42,712 nt of DNA from Acidimicrobiia bacterium. GTDB lineage: Bacteria; Actinomycetota; Acidimicrobiia; IMCC26256; PALSA-610. Below are positions 31,124-38,793 of the stretch, piece by piece; position 1 is the stretch's first letter; each line of letters starts with the position of its first letter. Location of the stretch: the NCBI GenBank assembly GCA_017882905.1, contig JADGOO010000102.1, forward strand, positions 1 through 42,712, given 5' to 3'. A program made the position numbers and the translations under genes. The notes beneath the pieces are model-generated. The model was given only the letters and a program-made list of their open reading frames with translations, did no database searches and was not told the origin of the DNA.

Positions 31124-32142
31124 TCGATCTTCGCCGCCAGCGCGTCGAACTCGGCCGTGAACTCGCTGCGCCAGCGCGCCTTGGTGTCGTCGGTGACCCA
31201 GCATCCGTCGATGCCGTTCAGCATGAAGCGCCGGAAGTCGGACACGCCGAAGCCCATGTGCTCGTAGGCGAGCACGTAGTCCTTCGACGGGTCGGTCTTG
31301 AACATCGGCGGGTCGTCGCAGTCGAGCATCAGCTTGATGCCGCGCGCGGCCATCGTCTTGATCGGGTGGTTGTCGAGGTCGTTGCCGAAGTACACCCACG
31401 CCGTCGACACCGGCGTGCACGTGAAGATCACCTGCTCATCGACGCAGCGCTGCATGATCGCTTCGCTCTCCACCACGTGGTAGCCGTGATCGATGCGCTC
31501 GCAGCCGAGGAGGTCGAGGCACGTCTCGATGTTGCGCGGCGGCGCGTCCTCCGACGAGTGGGCGGTGAGGTGCAGGCCCGCGTCGCCCGCCATGCGGTAC
31601 GCCTTCCAGAATCGCTCCGGCGGGAACTCGGCCTCCGCGTAGTCCATGCCGATGCCGATCACCTCGTCGCGCGGATGTTCGAGCATCGTCTCGACCATCG
31701 TGACCGCGAGCTCCGGGGTCTCCATGCGGTTCACAGCCGCGATCAGCCGGCACTCGATCCCGTGATCGGTCTGCGCGTCGCGCATGCCGTCGATGAGTCC
31801 GTCGACCGCTGTCTCGTACGACACGCCGGCAGCCATGTGCGTGGTCGGGTTGAAGAACATCTCCCGGTAGCGCACGTTGTGCGCCGCCGCATCGGTGAGC
31901 GTCTCGTACGCGAGCCGATGGAAGTCCTCTCGATCGATCACCGCGAGCGCACTGTTGTCGTACATGTGCAGGAACTTGTAGATGTCGGGGTAGTCGTAGA
32001 GATCTTCCGGCTCGTCGTACTCGGGCAGCGGGACCCCGTGCTTCGTGGCGAGGTCGACCACGGTGCGGGCCTGCACCGACCCCATGAGATGCAGGTGCAA
32101 GCTGACCTTGGGGATGGCGTGCAGGAACTCGGGCATGTCCAT
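31120..32142 (-). CDS. Adenosine deaminase-like metal hydrolase
   Basis: A 340-residue TIM-barrel deaminase of the ADA/AMP-deaminase superfamily. Zinc ligands are His16/His18 in PKVSLHLHLMG, the His in LHLTAHSSED (Glu as proton shuttle), IDHGYHVVE, and Asp in LDCDDPPMF. In true adenosine deaminases the first motif is HxHLD/E; here Met20 replaces the acidic residue that contacts the ribose. The substrate may therefore differ from adenosine (another purine nucleoside, or a related aminohydrolase). The start is ATG 32142, with a GAGAAT box 6 nt upstream; a second ATG lies two codons inside. It is divergent from the exonuclease gene. Confidence 0.75.
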   Translation of the reverse strand: MDMPEFLHAIPKVSLHLHLMGSVQARTVVDLATKHGVPLPEYDEPEDLYDYPDIYKFLHMYDNSALAVIDREDFHRLAYETLTDAAAHNVRYREMFFNPTTHMAAGVSYETAVDGLIDGMRDAQTDHGIECRLIAAVNRMETPELAVTMVETMLEHPRDEVIGIGMDYAEAEFPPERFWKAYRMAGDAGLHLTAHSSEDAPPRNIETCLDLLGCERIDHGYHVVESEAIMQRCVDEQVIFTCTPVSTAWVYFGNDLDNHPIKTMAARGIKLMLDCDDPPMFKTDPSKDYVLAYEHMGFGVSDFRRFMLNGIDGCWVTDDTKARWRSEFTAEFDALAAKID

Positions 32143-32200
32143 GGCGCCATTCTCCCAGAACGCGCGCGCGCCGCCGCGCATGTGCGAGGCTGAACGCTGC

Positions 32201-33079
32201 ATGATCGTGCATCTGATCGACGGCACCTACGAGCTGTTCCGGCAGTTCCACGGACAGAAACGCGACACCACACCGGTGGGCCATCTCGGCGCGGCGCGAG
32301 GCGTGGTGGCCACCGCGCTGACGATGCTCGAAGGCGGCGCCACGCATGTGGGCGTCGCCACGGATCACGTGATCGAGTCGTTCCGCAACGACATGTGGCC
32401 CACGTACAAGACCAGTGCCGGCATGCCCGAGGAGCTCCTCGCACAGTTCGTGCCGCTCGAAGAGGGGCTCGCCGCGCTCGGCGTGGCGGTGTGGCCGATG
32501 GTGGAGCTCGAAGCCGACGATGCGCTCGCCAGCGCTGCGGCCGTGGCGAGCGCCGACGAGCGCGTCGACAAGGTCGTGATCTGGACCGTCGACAAGGACC
32601 TCGGACAGTGCGTGGGCGGCAAGGTCGAGCAGTACGACCGCAAGAGCGAGCGGTTCCTCGATCCTGCGGCCGTCGAAGCGAAGTTCGGCGTGCCACCGGC
32701 GAGCATCCCCGACTACCTCGCCCTCGTCGGCGACAGTGCCGATGGCTTCCCAGGCCTCCCGGGTTGGGGCGCCAAGTCGGCCGGCGCGGTGCTGTCGCGG
32801 TACGGCGCCATCGAAGCGATCCCCGACGACGTGCGCGACTGGGACGTGAAGCCGCTGCCTCGTGCGGCCGGTCAGCTCGCCCAGACCCTCGCCGGCGCCC
32901 GCGAGCTCGTTGCCGTGTTCAAGGATCTCGCCACGCTGCGCGTCGACGGTCCGGTCGGCTCCGTCGACGACTGGAAGTGGTCGGGGCCCACAGCCGACTT
33001 CGCGGTTTGGTCCACCGCGGCCGGATCGCCCAGACTCGCCGAACGCGCCGCGACGCTCGCGGCCGCGAGGGGGTGCTGA
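32201..33079 (+). CDS. Stand-alone 5'-3' exonuclease (FEN/PolA N-domain type)
   Basis: A 292-residue PIN-like 5' nuclease, homologous to the N-domain of DNA polymerase I but without polymerase. Metal-binding acids appear in VHLIDGTYE, VATDHVIESFRND, ELEADDALAS, WTVDKDLGQ and LVGDSADGFPGLPG. The helix-hairpin-helix WGAKSAGAVLSRYG follows. It cleaves RNA primers or flap structures. The C-terminal 90 residues are typical of short actinobacterial versions. It starts at ATG 32201, 58 bases from the divergent deaminase start. Six bases separate it from the crotonase gene. Confidence 0.85.
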   Translation: MIVHLIDGTYELFRQFHGQKRDTTPVGHLGAARGVVATALTMLEGGATHVGVATDHVIESFRNDMWPTYKTSAGMPEELLAQFVPLEEGLAALGVAVWPMVELEADDALASAAAVASADERVDKVVIWTVDKDLGQCVGGKVEQYDRKSERFLDPAAVEAKFGVPPASIPDYLALVGDSADGFPGLPGWGAKSAGAVLSRYGAIEAIPDDVRDWDVKPLPRAAGQLAQTLAGARELVAVFKDLATLRVDGPVGSVDDWKWSGPTADFAVWSTAAGSPRLAERAATLAAARGC

Positions 33080-33085
33080 ACCACC

Positions 33086-33913
33086 ATGAGTGTCGTCGAG
33101 GTGAGCCGGCCGCGCGATGGCGTCGCGCTGGTCACCCTCAACCGTCCACAGCAGCGCAACGCCATGAACGCGGCGCTGATCGCCGCGCTCCACGACACGT
33201 TCGACGAGCTGCACGCCGACCGCACGTGTCGCGTGATCGTGCTCACGGGCGCCGGCGACGGCTTCTGCGCCGGCCTCGACCTGAAGCAGGGCGCCACGCC
33301 CGAATCGGCGAAGGGCCTCGGACGGCCCGAGTCGGGGCTGGCGGTCCAGCAGTCGATCGCCAACCTCGTGCCGAAGATGCGGTCGCTGCGCCCGGTGATC
33401 ATCGCCGCGGTCAACGGCGCGGCCAGCGGCGGCGGCCTCGCGCTGAGCCTCGCGAGCGACATCCGCATCGCGCACCGCGCGGCTCGGTTCAACGTTGCGT
33501 TCGTGCGCGTGGGTCTCTCGGGTTGCGACATCGGCACGTCGTGGTTGCTGCCGCGGCTGATCGGTGCGTCGCGGGCCTACGAGCTCATGCTCACCGGTCG
33601 CTTCGTCGATGCCACCGAAGCCGAGCACATCGGCCTCGTGATCAAGACGGTCGACACCGACGTCGTCGACGCCGCGCTCGAGGAAGCCGAGCTGATCCTC
33701 GCCAACAGTCCCTTCGGTGTGCACATGACGAAGGAAGTCATGTGGAGCCAGCTCGAGGTGGGCTCCATGCAAGCGGGCATCGATCTCGAGAACCGCACGC
33801 AGCTGTTGGCGAGCACGAGCGACGACCTCGTCGAGGCGATGCAAGCGTTCGCTGAGAAGCGACCGCCGCGCTTCGGCCCACGGTCCGACACGCCGAAGGA
33901 GGTCGCGCCGTGA
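33086..33913 (+). CDS. Crotonase-fold enoyl-CoA hydratase/isomerase family protein
   Basis: A 275-residue crotonase. The oxyanion hole is built by GDGFCAGLDLKQG (about 57-69) and NGAASGGGLALSLASD (110-125). Both hydratase glutamates are absent: the GGGxE position is Ala119 and the PE position is Phe139. Asp148 in VGLSGCDIGTSWLLPR matches the position of the catalytic Asp in dienoyl-CoA isomerases (VGLAADVGT). Isomerase or other CoA-ester chemistry is thus more likely than hydration. It overlaps the next gene (GTGA) and may serve beta-oxidation with it. Confidence 0.85.
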   Translation: MSVVEVSRPRDGVALVTLNRPQQRNAMNAALIAALHDTFDELHADRTCRVIVLTGAGDGFCAGLDLKQGATPESAKGLGRPESGLAVQQSIANLVPKMRSLRPVIIAAVNGAASGGGLALSLASDIRIAHRAARFNVAFVRVGLSGCDIGTSWLLPRLIGASRAYELMLTGRFVDATEAEHIGLVIKTVDTDVVDAALEEAELILANSPFGVHMTKEVMWSQLEVGSMQAGIDLENRTQLLASTSDDLVEAMQAFAEKRPPRFGPRSDTPKEVAP

Positions 33914-34671
33914 ACGGTCTGGCCGGGCGGGTCGCGCTCGTCACCGGAGGGGGTCGCGGCATCGGTCGAGCCATCGCGCTCGGCCTCGCAGCCGACGGCG
34001 CCAACGTGGCGGTCAACTATCGACGCGACGCCGATGCGGCACGCGAGACCGTCGAAGCGATCAAGAAGCTCGGTGTGCGCGCCGAAGGGTACGAGGCCGA
34101 CGTGACCGACTTCGCGCAGTGCGAGGCGATGGCCGAGCTCGTGCTCGCCGACTTCGGCTTCGTCGACATCCTCGTGAACAATGCCGGCAACGCGAGCCGT
34201 GGCCAGTCGGTGAAGAGCACCGACCCGGCCGAAGTGCACAAGCTGTTCGACACGCACGCCTTCGGCGCGTGGGCGATGTCGAAGGTCGTGATCCCTTCGA
34301 TGCGCGAGCAGCCGCGTGGCGACATCGTGATGATCTCGTCGGCAACAACGGTGCAGCTCCCCGCGAACAGCGCGCCGTACAACATGGCCAAGGCCGCGCT
34401 CGAGGCGCTCGCGTCGACGCTGGCGAAGGAAGAGCGTCGAAACGGTATCCACGTCAACGTGGTCGCGCCCGGCCTCGTCGACACCGAGATGGGACGCCGG
34501 CTCGTGAAGGGTGCCATGGGCGTCGAGGACATCCGCACGATGGACACCACGGCCCCGTTCGGTCATGTGTGCACGCCCGAGGAGATCGCCGACGCGGTGC
34601 GCTGGGTCGTGAGCGACGCGGCGAGCTACGTGACGAATCAGCGCATCGGCGTCGACGGCGGAGCGTTCTAG
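33910..34671 (+). CDS. Short-chain dehydrogenase/reductase (FabG-like)
   Basis: A 253-residue classical SDR. TGGGRGIGRAIALGLA binds NAD(P); the adjacent strand ends VNYRRDADAA, where the Arg pair suggests NADPH. Other motifs are NNAGNAS, catalytic Ser in MISSATTVQ, APYNMAKAALEAL (Tyr-x3-Lys) and a C-terminal VTNQRIGVDGGAF. It resembles 3-oxoacyl-ACP/CoA reductases. The start is GTG 33910 overlapping the crotonase stop, so the two are coupled and may act on successive CoA-ester intermediates. Confidence 0.88.
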   Translation: MNGLAGRVALVTGGGRGIGRAIALGLAADGANVAVNYRRDADAARETVEAIKKLGVRAEGYEADVTDFAQCEAMAELVLADFGFVDILVNNAGNASRGQSVKSTDPAEVHKLFDTHAFGAWAMSKVVIPSMREQPRGDIVMISSATTVQLPANSAPYNMAKAALEALASTLAKEERRNGIHVNVVAPGLVDTEMGRRLVKGAMGVEDIRTMDTTAPFGHVCTPEEIADAVRWVVSDAASYVTNQRIGVDGGAF

Positions 34672-34728
34672 GTCCTGGGGCGCGAGATGGCGCACCGCAG
34701 GTCGCGTGCGATCATCGAACTGGGGCGC

Positions 34729-35193
34729 TCACGAACCTGCGAACGCGGCGCGGGCCTGCTCGGCGACGCGGTCGACCTCCGCCGCGTCGGGGAGCGCCTG
34801 GCCGGCGAACATGGCCATCTGGAGGCCCGGTCCGTGGGTGCCGAACTCGGCCATCTGCGCGGCCGTGACCGGTTGCACCACGTAGTGAATGTGCCCGGGA
34901 ACGCCGCCGGCGTGCGACCACAGGCAGTTGTAGACCTGTTCGGCTGTGACGAGCTGCTCGGCGACGGCCGACGCCCGGCGCAGCAGCGGCCCGAGCTCGG
35001 CGGCTTCATCGTCGGTGAGGGCAGCCACGCTCGTGACGTGCCGTGCGGGCTTGACGATCAGCGCTCCGAGGCCGAGCGGCCCCACACAGTGCTCGACCAA
35101 CCAGTGTCGTGCCGTGTGGATGCGGCCACCCGGTAGGGGGAGTCGTCCTTCGGTGAGCGCGCACGCGATGCAGTCCTCCATGACGATGAGCAT
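34729..35193 (-). CDS. HIT-like domain protein
   Basis: A 154-residue protein of the HIT superfamily. Near the N-terminus a Cys pair CIAC is followed by GGRIHTARHWLVEHC. The strand LGALIVKPARHVTSV and the histidine-triad-like WSHAGGVPGHIHYVVQPV follow. HIT enzymes hydrolyse or transfer nucleotides at phosphoramidate or dinucleotide bonds. Here the triad reads HIHYVV, so the last His is altered. ATG 35193 is preferred; ATG 35181 is a close alternative. It is convergent with the SDR and downstream of the sulfatase, same strand, by 80 bases. Confidence 0.75.
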   Translation of the reverse strand: MLIVMEDCIACALTEGRLPLPGGRIHTARHWLVEHCVGPLGLGALIVKPARHVTSVAALTDDEAAELGPLLRRASAVAEQLVTAEQVYNCLWSHAGGVPGHIHYVVQPVTAAQMAEFGTHGPGLQMAMFAGQALPDAAEVDRVAEQARAAFAGS

Positions 35194-35272
35194 CCCACGT
35201 TCGCCACGAGGGTGATGTAGATCCTCGTCGCCTGCTTCCGCAACACCGACGAGTAGCTGCCGTTGCGTCGAG

Positions 35273-37591
35273 CTACTGCGTGGCCCAGGCGTGTGCCGCC
35301 GCGGCTTCCACGTCCACGTACGCATCGCCGCTCACGTCGACGGTCACCTCATGGATCGTGCCCGTGAACGCGTACGGCGAGTCGTAGTCGGCGACCGGCG
35401 TGCCGTCGTCGTAGCCGCAGCACAGCCCCTCGCCGGCGAGCGTGAATCGGAACGGCGACGTGCGCGCGATCTCGCCGGTCGCGACGGCGGTGCCGTCGAC
35501 GAACAAGGTCGCTGCGAAACCAAACGGGCGGTCTTCGACGGCGGCGAGATCGACCCCCACCACGTGGCGGCCGGCCGCGAGCGGCGCGGCGGCCACGATC
35601 GTGGTCACTTCGAGCCCGGCGAAGTTGTACGAGTAGCGCACGACACCGTCGCGCACCCACAACGAGAACCCGCCGAAGCGGCCGCCCTGCGCGAGGAGCA
35701 CACCCTCGGTGGCGGGCCCCTCCGGAACGTGGAGCACCGCGACGATGCGGTGTGGGCGCAGCTTCGTGTTCGGCGCCACCTCTTCTGGCACCGGTGCAGC
35801 ACCGGGTCGGAACACCGTGCGCGGGAGGCGCTCGATCGCTTCGGGCCGGCCCACGGCGAACGCGCGCGTCGAGTGCAACGGCAGCGCGCCGTACCGACCC
35901 GCCTCGCGCCACCAGAGGTCTTGCATCGTGCGCAGCCGTTGCGGCTCGTCGGCCGCGAGGTCACGGGTCTCGGCCGGGTCGACGGCCACGTGGTACAGCT
36001 CCCATCGGTCACTGTCGAACGAGCGCACCGGGTTGTCCTGCTCCGAGTCGGTGTAGCGCACCACACCCATCGAGTGGAACGTCACCGCTTTCCAACCCTC
36101 GTGGTAGATGGCGCGGCACGCGAACTGCTCGTAGTACTGCGTGAGCCGATGCTCGGGCGCGGCTGCATCGCGCAGCGACGGCACGAGGCTCGCACCCGCG
36201 ATCGGCTCCTGCGGCTCGCCGTTGAGGGTGGCCGGCATCGTCACGCCGCACACGTCGAGGATCGTCGCACCGATGTCGACGGCGTGCGTGTATTGGTGGC
36301 GCACTGCGCCCGCGTCGGTCGTGCCGAGCGACGGCGGGGCGGCCACGATCAACGGATCGCCGATGCCGCCCTCGTGCGTCTCGCGCTTCCACCGCTTGAA
36401 CGGCGTGTTGCCCGCGAACGCCCAACCCCACGGGTAGTGGCCGTAGCTGTTGGGGCCGCCGAGGTCGTCGAGGCGCGCCATGGTGCCGGCGAGGTCGTGG
36501 GGGAGACCGTTGAACAGGAAGTTCTCGTTGAACGTGCCGAACGGTCCGCCTTCGGCCGAGGCCCCGTTGTCGGAGAGCAGCATCACCACGGTGCGGTCGA
36601 GCTCGCCGCTGTCGTCGAGGAAGTCGAGGAAGCGTCCGATGTGGTGGTCGGTGTGCGACAGGAAGCCGGCGTACACCTCCATCATGCGCGCGTAGGCGCG
36701 CTGCTCGTCGGCCGGCAGCGTCGCCCATTCCTGCACCCACTCGGGTCGTTCCGACAGCACGGTGTCGCGCGGCAGGAGACCCATCGCGACCTGGCGGGCG
36801 TGCGTTTCGCTCCGCCATTCGTCCCAGCCCGCGTCGAAGCGCCCGCGGTAACGGTCGATCCACTCGCGCGGCGCGTGGTGCGGCGCGTGGCAGGCGCCGA
36901 GCGCGTAGTACATGAAGAACGGCTTGCGCGCGTCGACGGCGCGCAGGTCGCTCACCATCGTGACCGCGTGGTCCGTGAGGTCTTCTGTGAGGTGGTAGCC
37001 GGGCGGGAACGCGTCGCCGCGCAACACGGTGTTGTCGTTCACGAGGTCAGGTGCCCAGTGGTTCGTCTCCGCACCGATGAAGCCGTAGTGGCGTTCGAAG
37101 CCCTGGCCGAGCGGCCACCGGTCTCGAGGTGCGGCGGCGTGCACCTCGTCGCTCGGTGCGAGATGCCACTTGCCGACCGCGAAGGTGGCCCAACCTTCGC
37201 GGCGCAGCACCTCGCTCACGAACCCGCACGACTTCGGGATGCGGCCGTTGTAACCAGGGAAGCCCATGGCGAGATCGGTGATGCCGCCGATCGCACACGT
37301 GTGATGGTTGCGCCCCGTGAGCAGGCACGCTCGGGTGGGAGAGCACATCGCCGTGGTGTGGAAGCTGCGGTACCGAAGGCCGCGGGCGGCGAGCGCGTCG
37401 ATGTTCGGCGTGTCGATGTCGGAGCCGAAGCAGCCGAGCTGCGCGTAGCCCACGTCGTCGAGCACGATCAGCACCACGTTGAGCGCGTCGTGGGGCGGGC
37501 GGGGCGCCATCGGCCACGCCGGCACCGAGTCGGAGAGCGTGGTGCCGATGCGGCCGGGGAAGGGCTCGCCGTCGCGGTAGGTGAGAACCAT
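35273..37591 (-). CDS. Arylsulfatase (type I, formylglycine-dependent)
   Basis: A 772-residue sulfatase. The metal site begins with VLIVLDDVGYAQLGCFG (Asp45, Asp46). The modification motif Cys83-Ser-Pro-Thr-Arg87 within MCSPTRACLLTGRNHH would carry formylglycine. AVGKWHLAP supplies Lys and His, and LLSDNGASAEGG the later Asp-Asn. A beta-sandwich C-terminal domain (about 600-772, VSGDAYVDVEAAAAHAWATQ at the end) is typical of the long AtsA-like type. No signal peptide is seen, so it is probably cytoplasmic. No formylglycine-generating enzyme is nearby. ATG 37591 has TACCGT 7 nt upstream. It is divergent from the mannosyltransferase. Confidence 0.9.
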   Translation of the reverse strand: MVLTYRDGEPFPGRIGTTLSDSVPAWPMAPRPPHDALNVVLIVLDDVGYAQLGCFGSDIDTPNIDALAARGLRYRSFHTTAMCSPTRACLLTGRNHHTCAIGGITDLAMGFPGYNGRIPKSCGFVSEVLRREGWATFAVGKWHLAPSDEVHAAAPRDRWPLGQGFERHYGFIGAETNHWAPDLVNDNTVLRGDAFPPGYHLTEDLTDHAVTMVSDLRAVDARKPFFMYYALGACHAPHHAPREWIDRYRGRFDAGWDEWRSETHARQVAMGLLPRDTVLSERPEWVQEWATLPADEQRAYARMMEVYAGFLSHTDHHIGRFLDFLDDSGELDRTVVMLLSDNGASAEGGPFGTFNENFLFNGLPHDLAGTMARLDDLGGPNSYGHYPWGWAFAGNTPFKRWKRETHEGGIGDPLIVAAPPSLGTTDAGAVRHQYTHAVDIGATILDVCGVTMPATLNGEPQEPIAGASLVPSLRDAAAPEHRLTQYYEQFACRAIYHEGWKAVTFHSMGVVRYTDSEQDNPVRSFDSDRWELYHVAVDPAETRDLAADEPQRLRTMQDLWWREAGRYGALPLHSTRAFAVGRPEAIERLPRTVFRPGAAPVPEEVAPNTKLRPHRIVAVLHVPEGPATEGVLLAQGGRFGGFSLWVRDGVVRYSYNFAGLEVTTIVAAAPLAAGRHVVGVDLAAVEDRPFGFAATLFVDGTAVATGEIARTSPFRFTLAGEGLCCGYDDGTPVADYDSPYAFTGTIHEVTVDVSGDAYVDVEAAAAHAWATQ

Positions 37592-37598
37592 GCGCCGG

Positions 37599-37604
37599 AC
37601 GGTA
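37599..37604 (-). promoter_or_regulatory. Candidate -10 box (TACCGT) for the sulfatase gene
   Basis: On the minus strand TACCGT ends 7 nt before ATG 37591 within a 46-base divergent gap. Confidence 0.45.
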
Positions 37605-37622
37605 TGCGGTCCGGCACCCGAG

Positions 37623-37628
37623 TAGCGT
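37623..37628 (+). promoter_or_regulatory. Candidate -10 box (TAGCGT) for the PIG-V-like gene
   Basis: TAGCGT ends 9 nt before ATG 37638, on the other side of the same 46-base divergent gap. Confidence 0.4.
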
Positions 37629-37637
37629 CCCGGCCCC

Positions 37638-38717
37638 ATGAACGCCCGTCGGCTGTGGCGCGAAGCATCACCCGCGCTGCTGCCCTGGGCGGCGTCGCGG
37701 GTCGTGGTGCTCGGCGCCCTCGGCACGGCACGGTTCCTGCACAACGAGGGCAAGCTCGCGGCCGCCGTGGCTCCGCCGTCGCTCTTCGAGTGGGACGCGT
37801 CGTTCTATCGGAGCATCGCCCGGCACGGCTACGCGTCGGTGGCGGCGAACGATGGGTTGCGCTTCTTCCCGCTGTACCCGCTCGTGGCACGCCTGCTCGG
37901 TGGCAGCGACCTCGCGTTGCTGGGCCTCGCGAGCTTCTGCACGTTCGCGTTCTTGGTGGTGCTGCGCGTGCTCGCGCGCGAATGGGTCGACGACCGTGCT
38001 GCCGAGCGCGTGGTGTGGCTCGCGGCGCTCGGCCCCGGTGCGCTCGCCACCGTGATGGGTTACGCCGAACCGCTCTACCTGCTGCTCGCGGCCGTCTGCC
38101 TCCTCGCGCTGCGCCGCAGCACGCACGCCGCGCTCGCAGTGGCGGGCGTCGCCGCGGCGCTGGCGGCCCTCACCCGCCCGGTCGGCGTGCTGCTCGTGAT
38201 CGTGTTCGCGGTGGAGCTCGTGCGACGGCGTGACTGGCGAGTCGGTGCGGCGGGTGTCGGCGCACCGCTCGGGCTCTTGGCGTTCCTGTGGTGGTCGCGC
38301 ACTGCGGGATATGGGTTCACCGACCCGTTGCGGCTGCAGTCGAAGGAGAACCTGCGCGGCAAGCTCGTCGACCCGGTGCGCGCGCTGCTCGGCGCGGCGA
38401 AGGACACATTGGTCGACCATCGCATCGGGCCGGGCATGCATCTCGTGTGGGCACTGGCCGCGCTCGCGTTGTGCGTGGTCGCGTTGCGCCGGTTGCCGCT
38501 CGGCCCGGCGCTCTACGGCGCGCTCGCCGTGCTGGTGGCGCTCACGAGCCGCAACCTCGACAGCTTCGAGCGCTACCTGCTCGCGGCGTTCCCGGTGCTC
38601 GTCGCCGCGGCCGCACTGCGCTCCACCCGCGACAGCGACCGTGTGGTGCTCGCCCTGCTCGGCGCCGCGCTCACCGCCACCAGCATCCTCGCGTTCACCG
38701 CGGCCGCTATCCCCTGA
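37638..38717 (+). CDS. PIG-V-like membrane mannosyltransferase
   Basis: A 359-residue polytopic membrane protein with about eight to nine helices. The first loop carries FEWDASFYRSIARHGY, and then LRFFPLYPLVARLLGG. This is the GT-C pattern of PIG-V-type mannosyltransferases (WD..YxxIA..GY, FFPLYP), in which the loop Asp is the catalytic base. A later YAEPLYLLLAAVCLLAL segment and SFERYLLAAFPVLV near the end are also typical. Members use polyprenyl-phosphate-linked sugars at the outer face. The acceptor is unknown; lipoglycan or protein mannosylation are options in actinobacteria. Confidence 0.8.
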   Translation: MNARRLWREASPALLPWAASRVVVLGALGTARFLHNEGKLAAAVAPPSLFEWDASFYRSIARHGYASVAANDGLRFFPLYPLVARLLGGSDLALLGLASFCTFAFLVVLRVLAREWVDDRAAERVVWLAALGPGALATVMGYAEPLYLLLAAVCLLALRRSTHAALAVAGVAAALAALTRPVGVLLVIVFAVELVRRRDWRVGAAGVGAPLGLLAFLWWSRTAGYGFTDPLRLQSKENLRGKLVDPVRALLGAAKDTLVDHRIGPGMHLVWALAALALCVVALRRLPLGPALYGALAVLVALTSRNLDSFERYLLAAFPVLVAAAALRSTRDSDRVVLALLGAALTATSILAFTAAAIP

Positions 38718-38780
38718 CCACCGTCGGTTCGGGCCCTGGGTCGGGCCTTGTTTCGGGTCTGGGGTGTCGCACCGGGCCCG

Positions 38781-38786
38781 TACCCT
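38781..38786 (+). promoter_or_regulatory. Candidate -10 box (TACCCT) for uvrC
   Basis: TACCCT ends 7 nt before the uvrC ATG. Those 7 bases (GGAGGGC) also resemble a Shine-Dalgarno sequence, so the site could be one or the other. Confidence 0.35.
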
Positions 38787-38793
38787 GGAGGGC

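Noticed and set aside
32159-32180. Alternating CG run between the deaminase and exonuclease genes as a Z-DNA or regulatory element
   Set aside because: Short and expected in DNA of this base composition; no repeat or symmetry beyond that.
38718-38793. Terminator between the PIG-V-like gene and uvrC
   Set aside because: Repeated TCGGG/GGGCC words are present, but I could not draw a stem with matched arms and there is no T-run.
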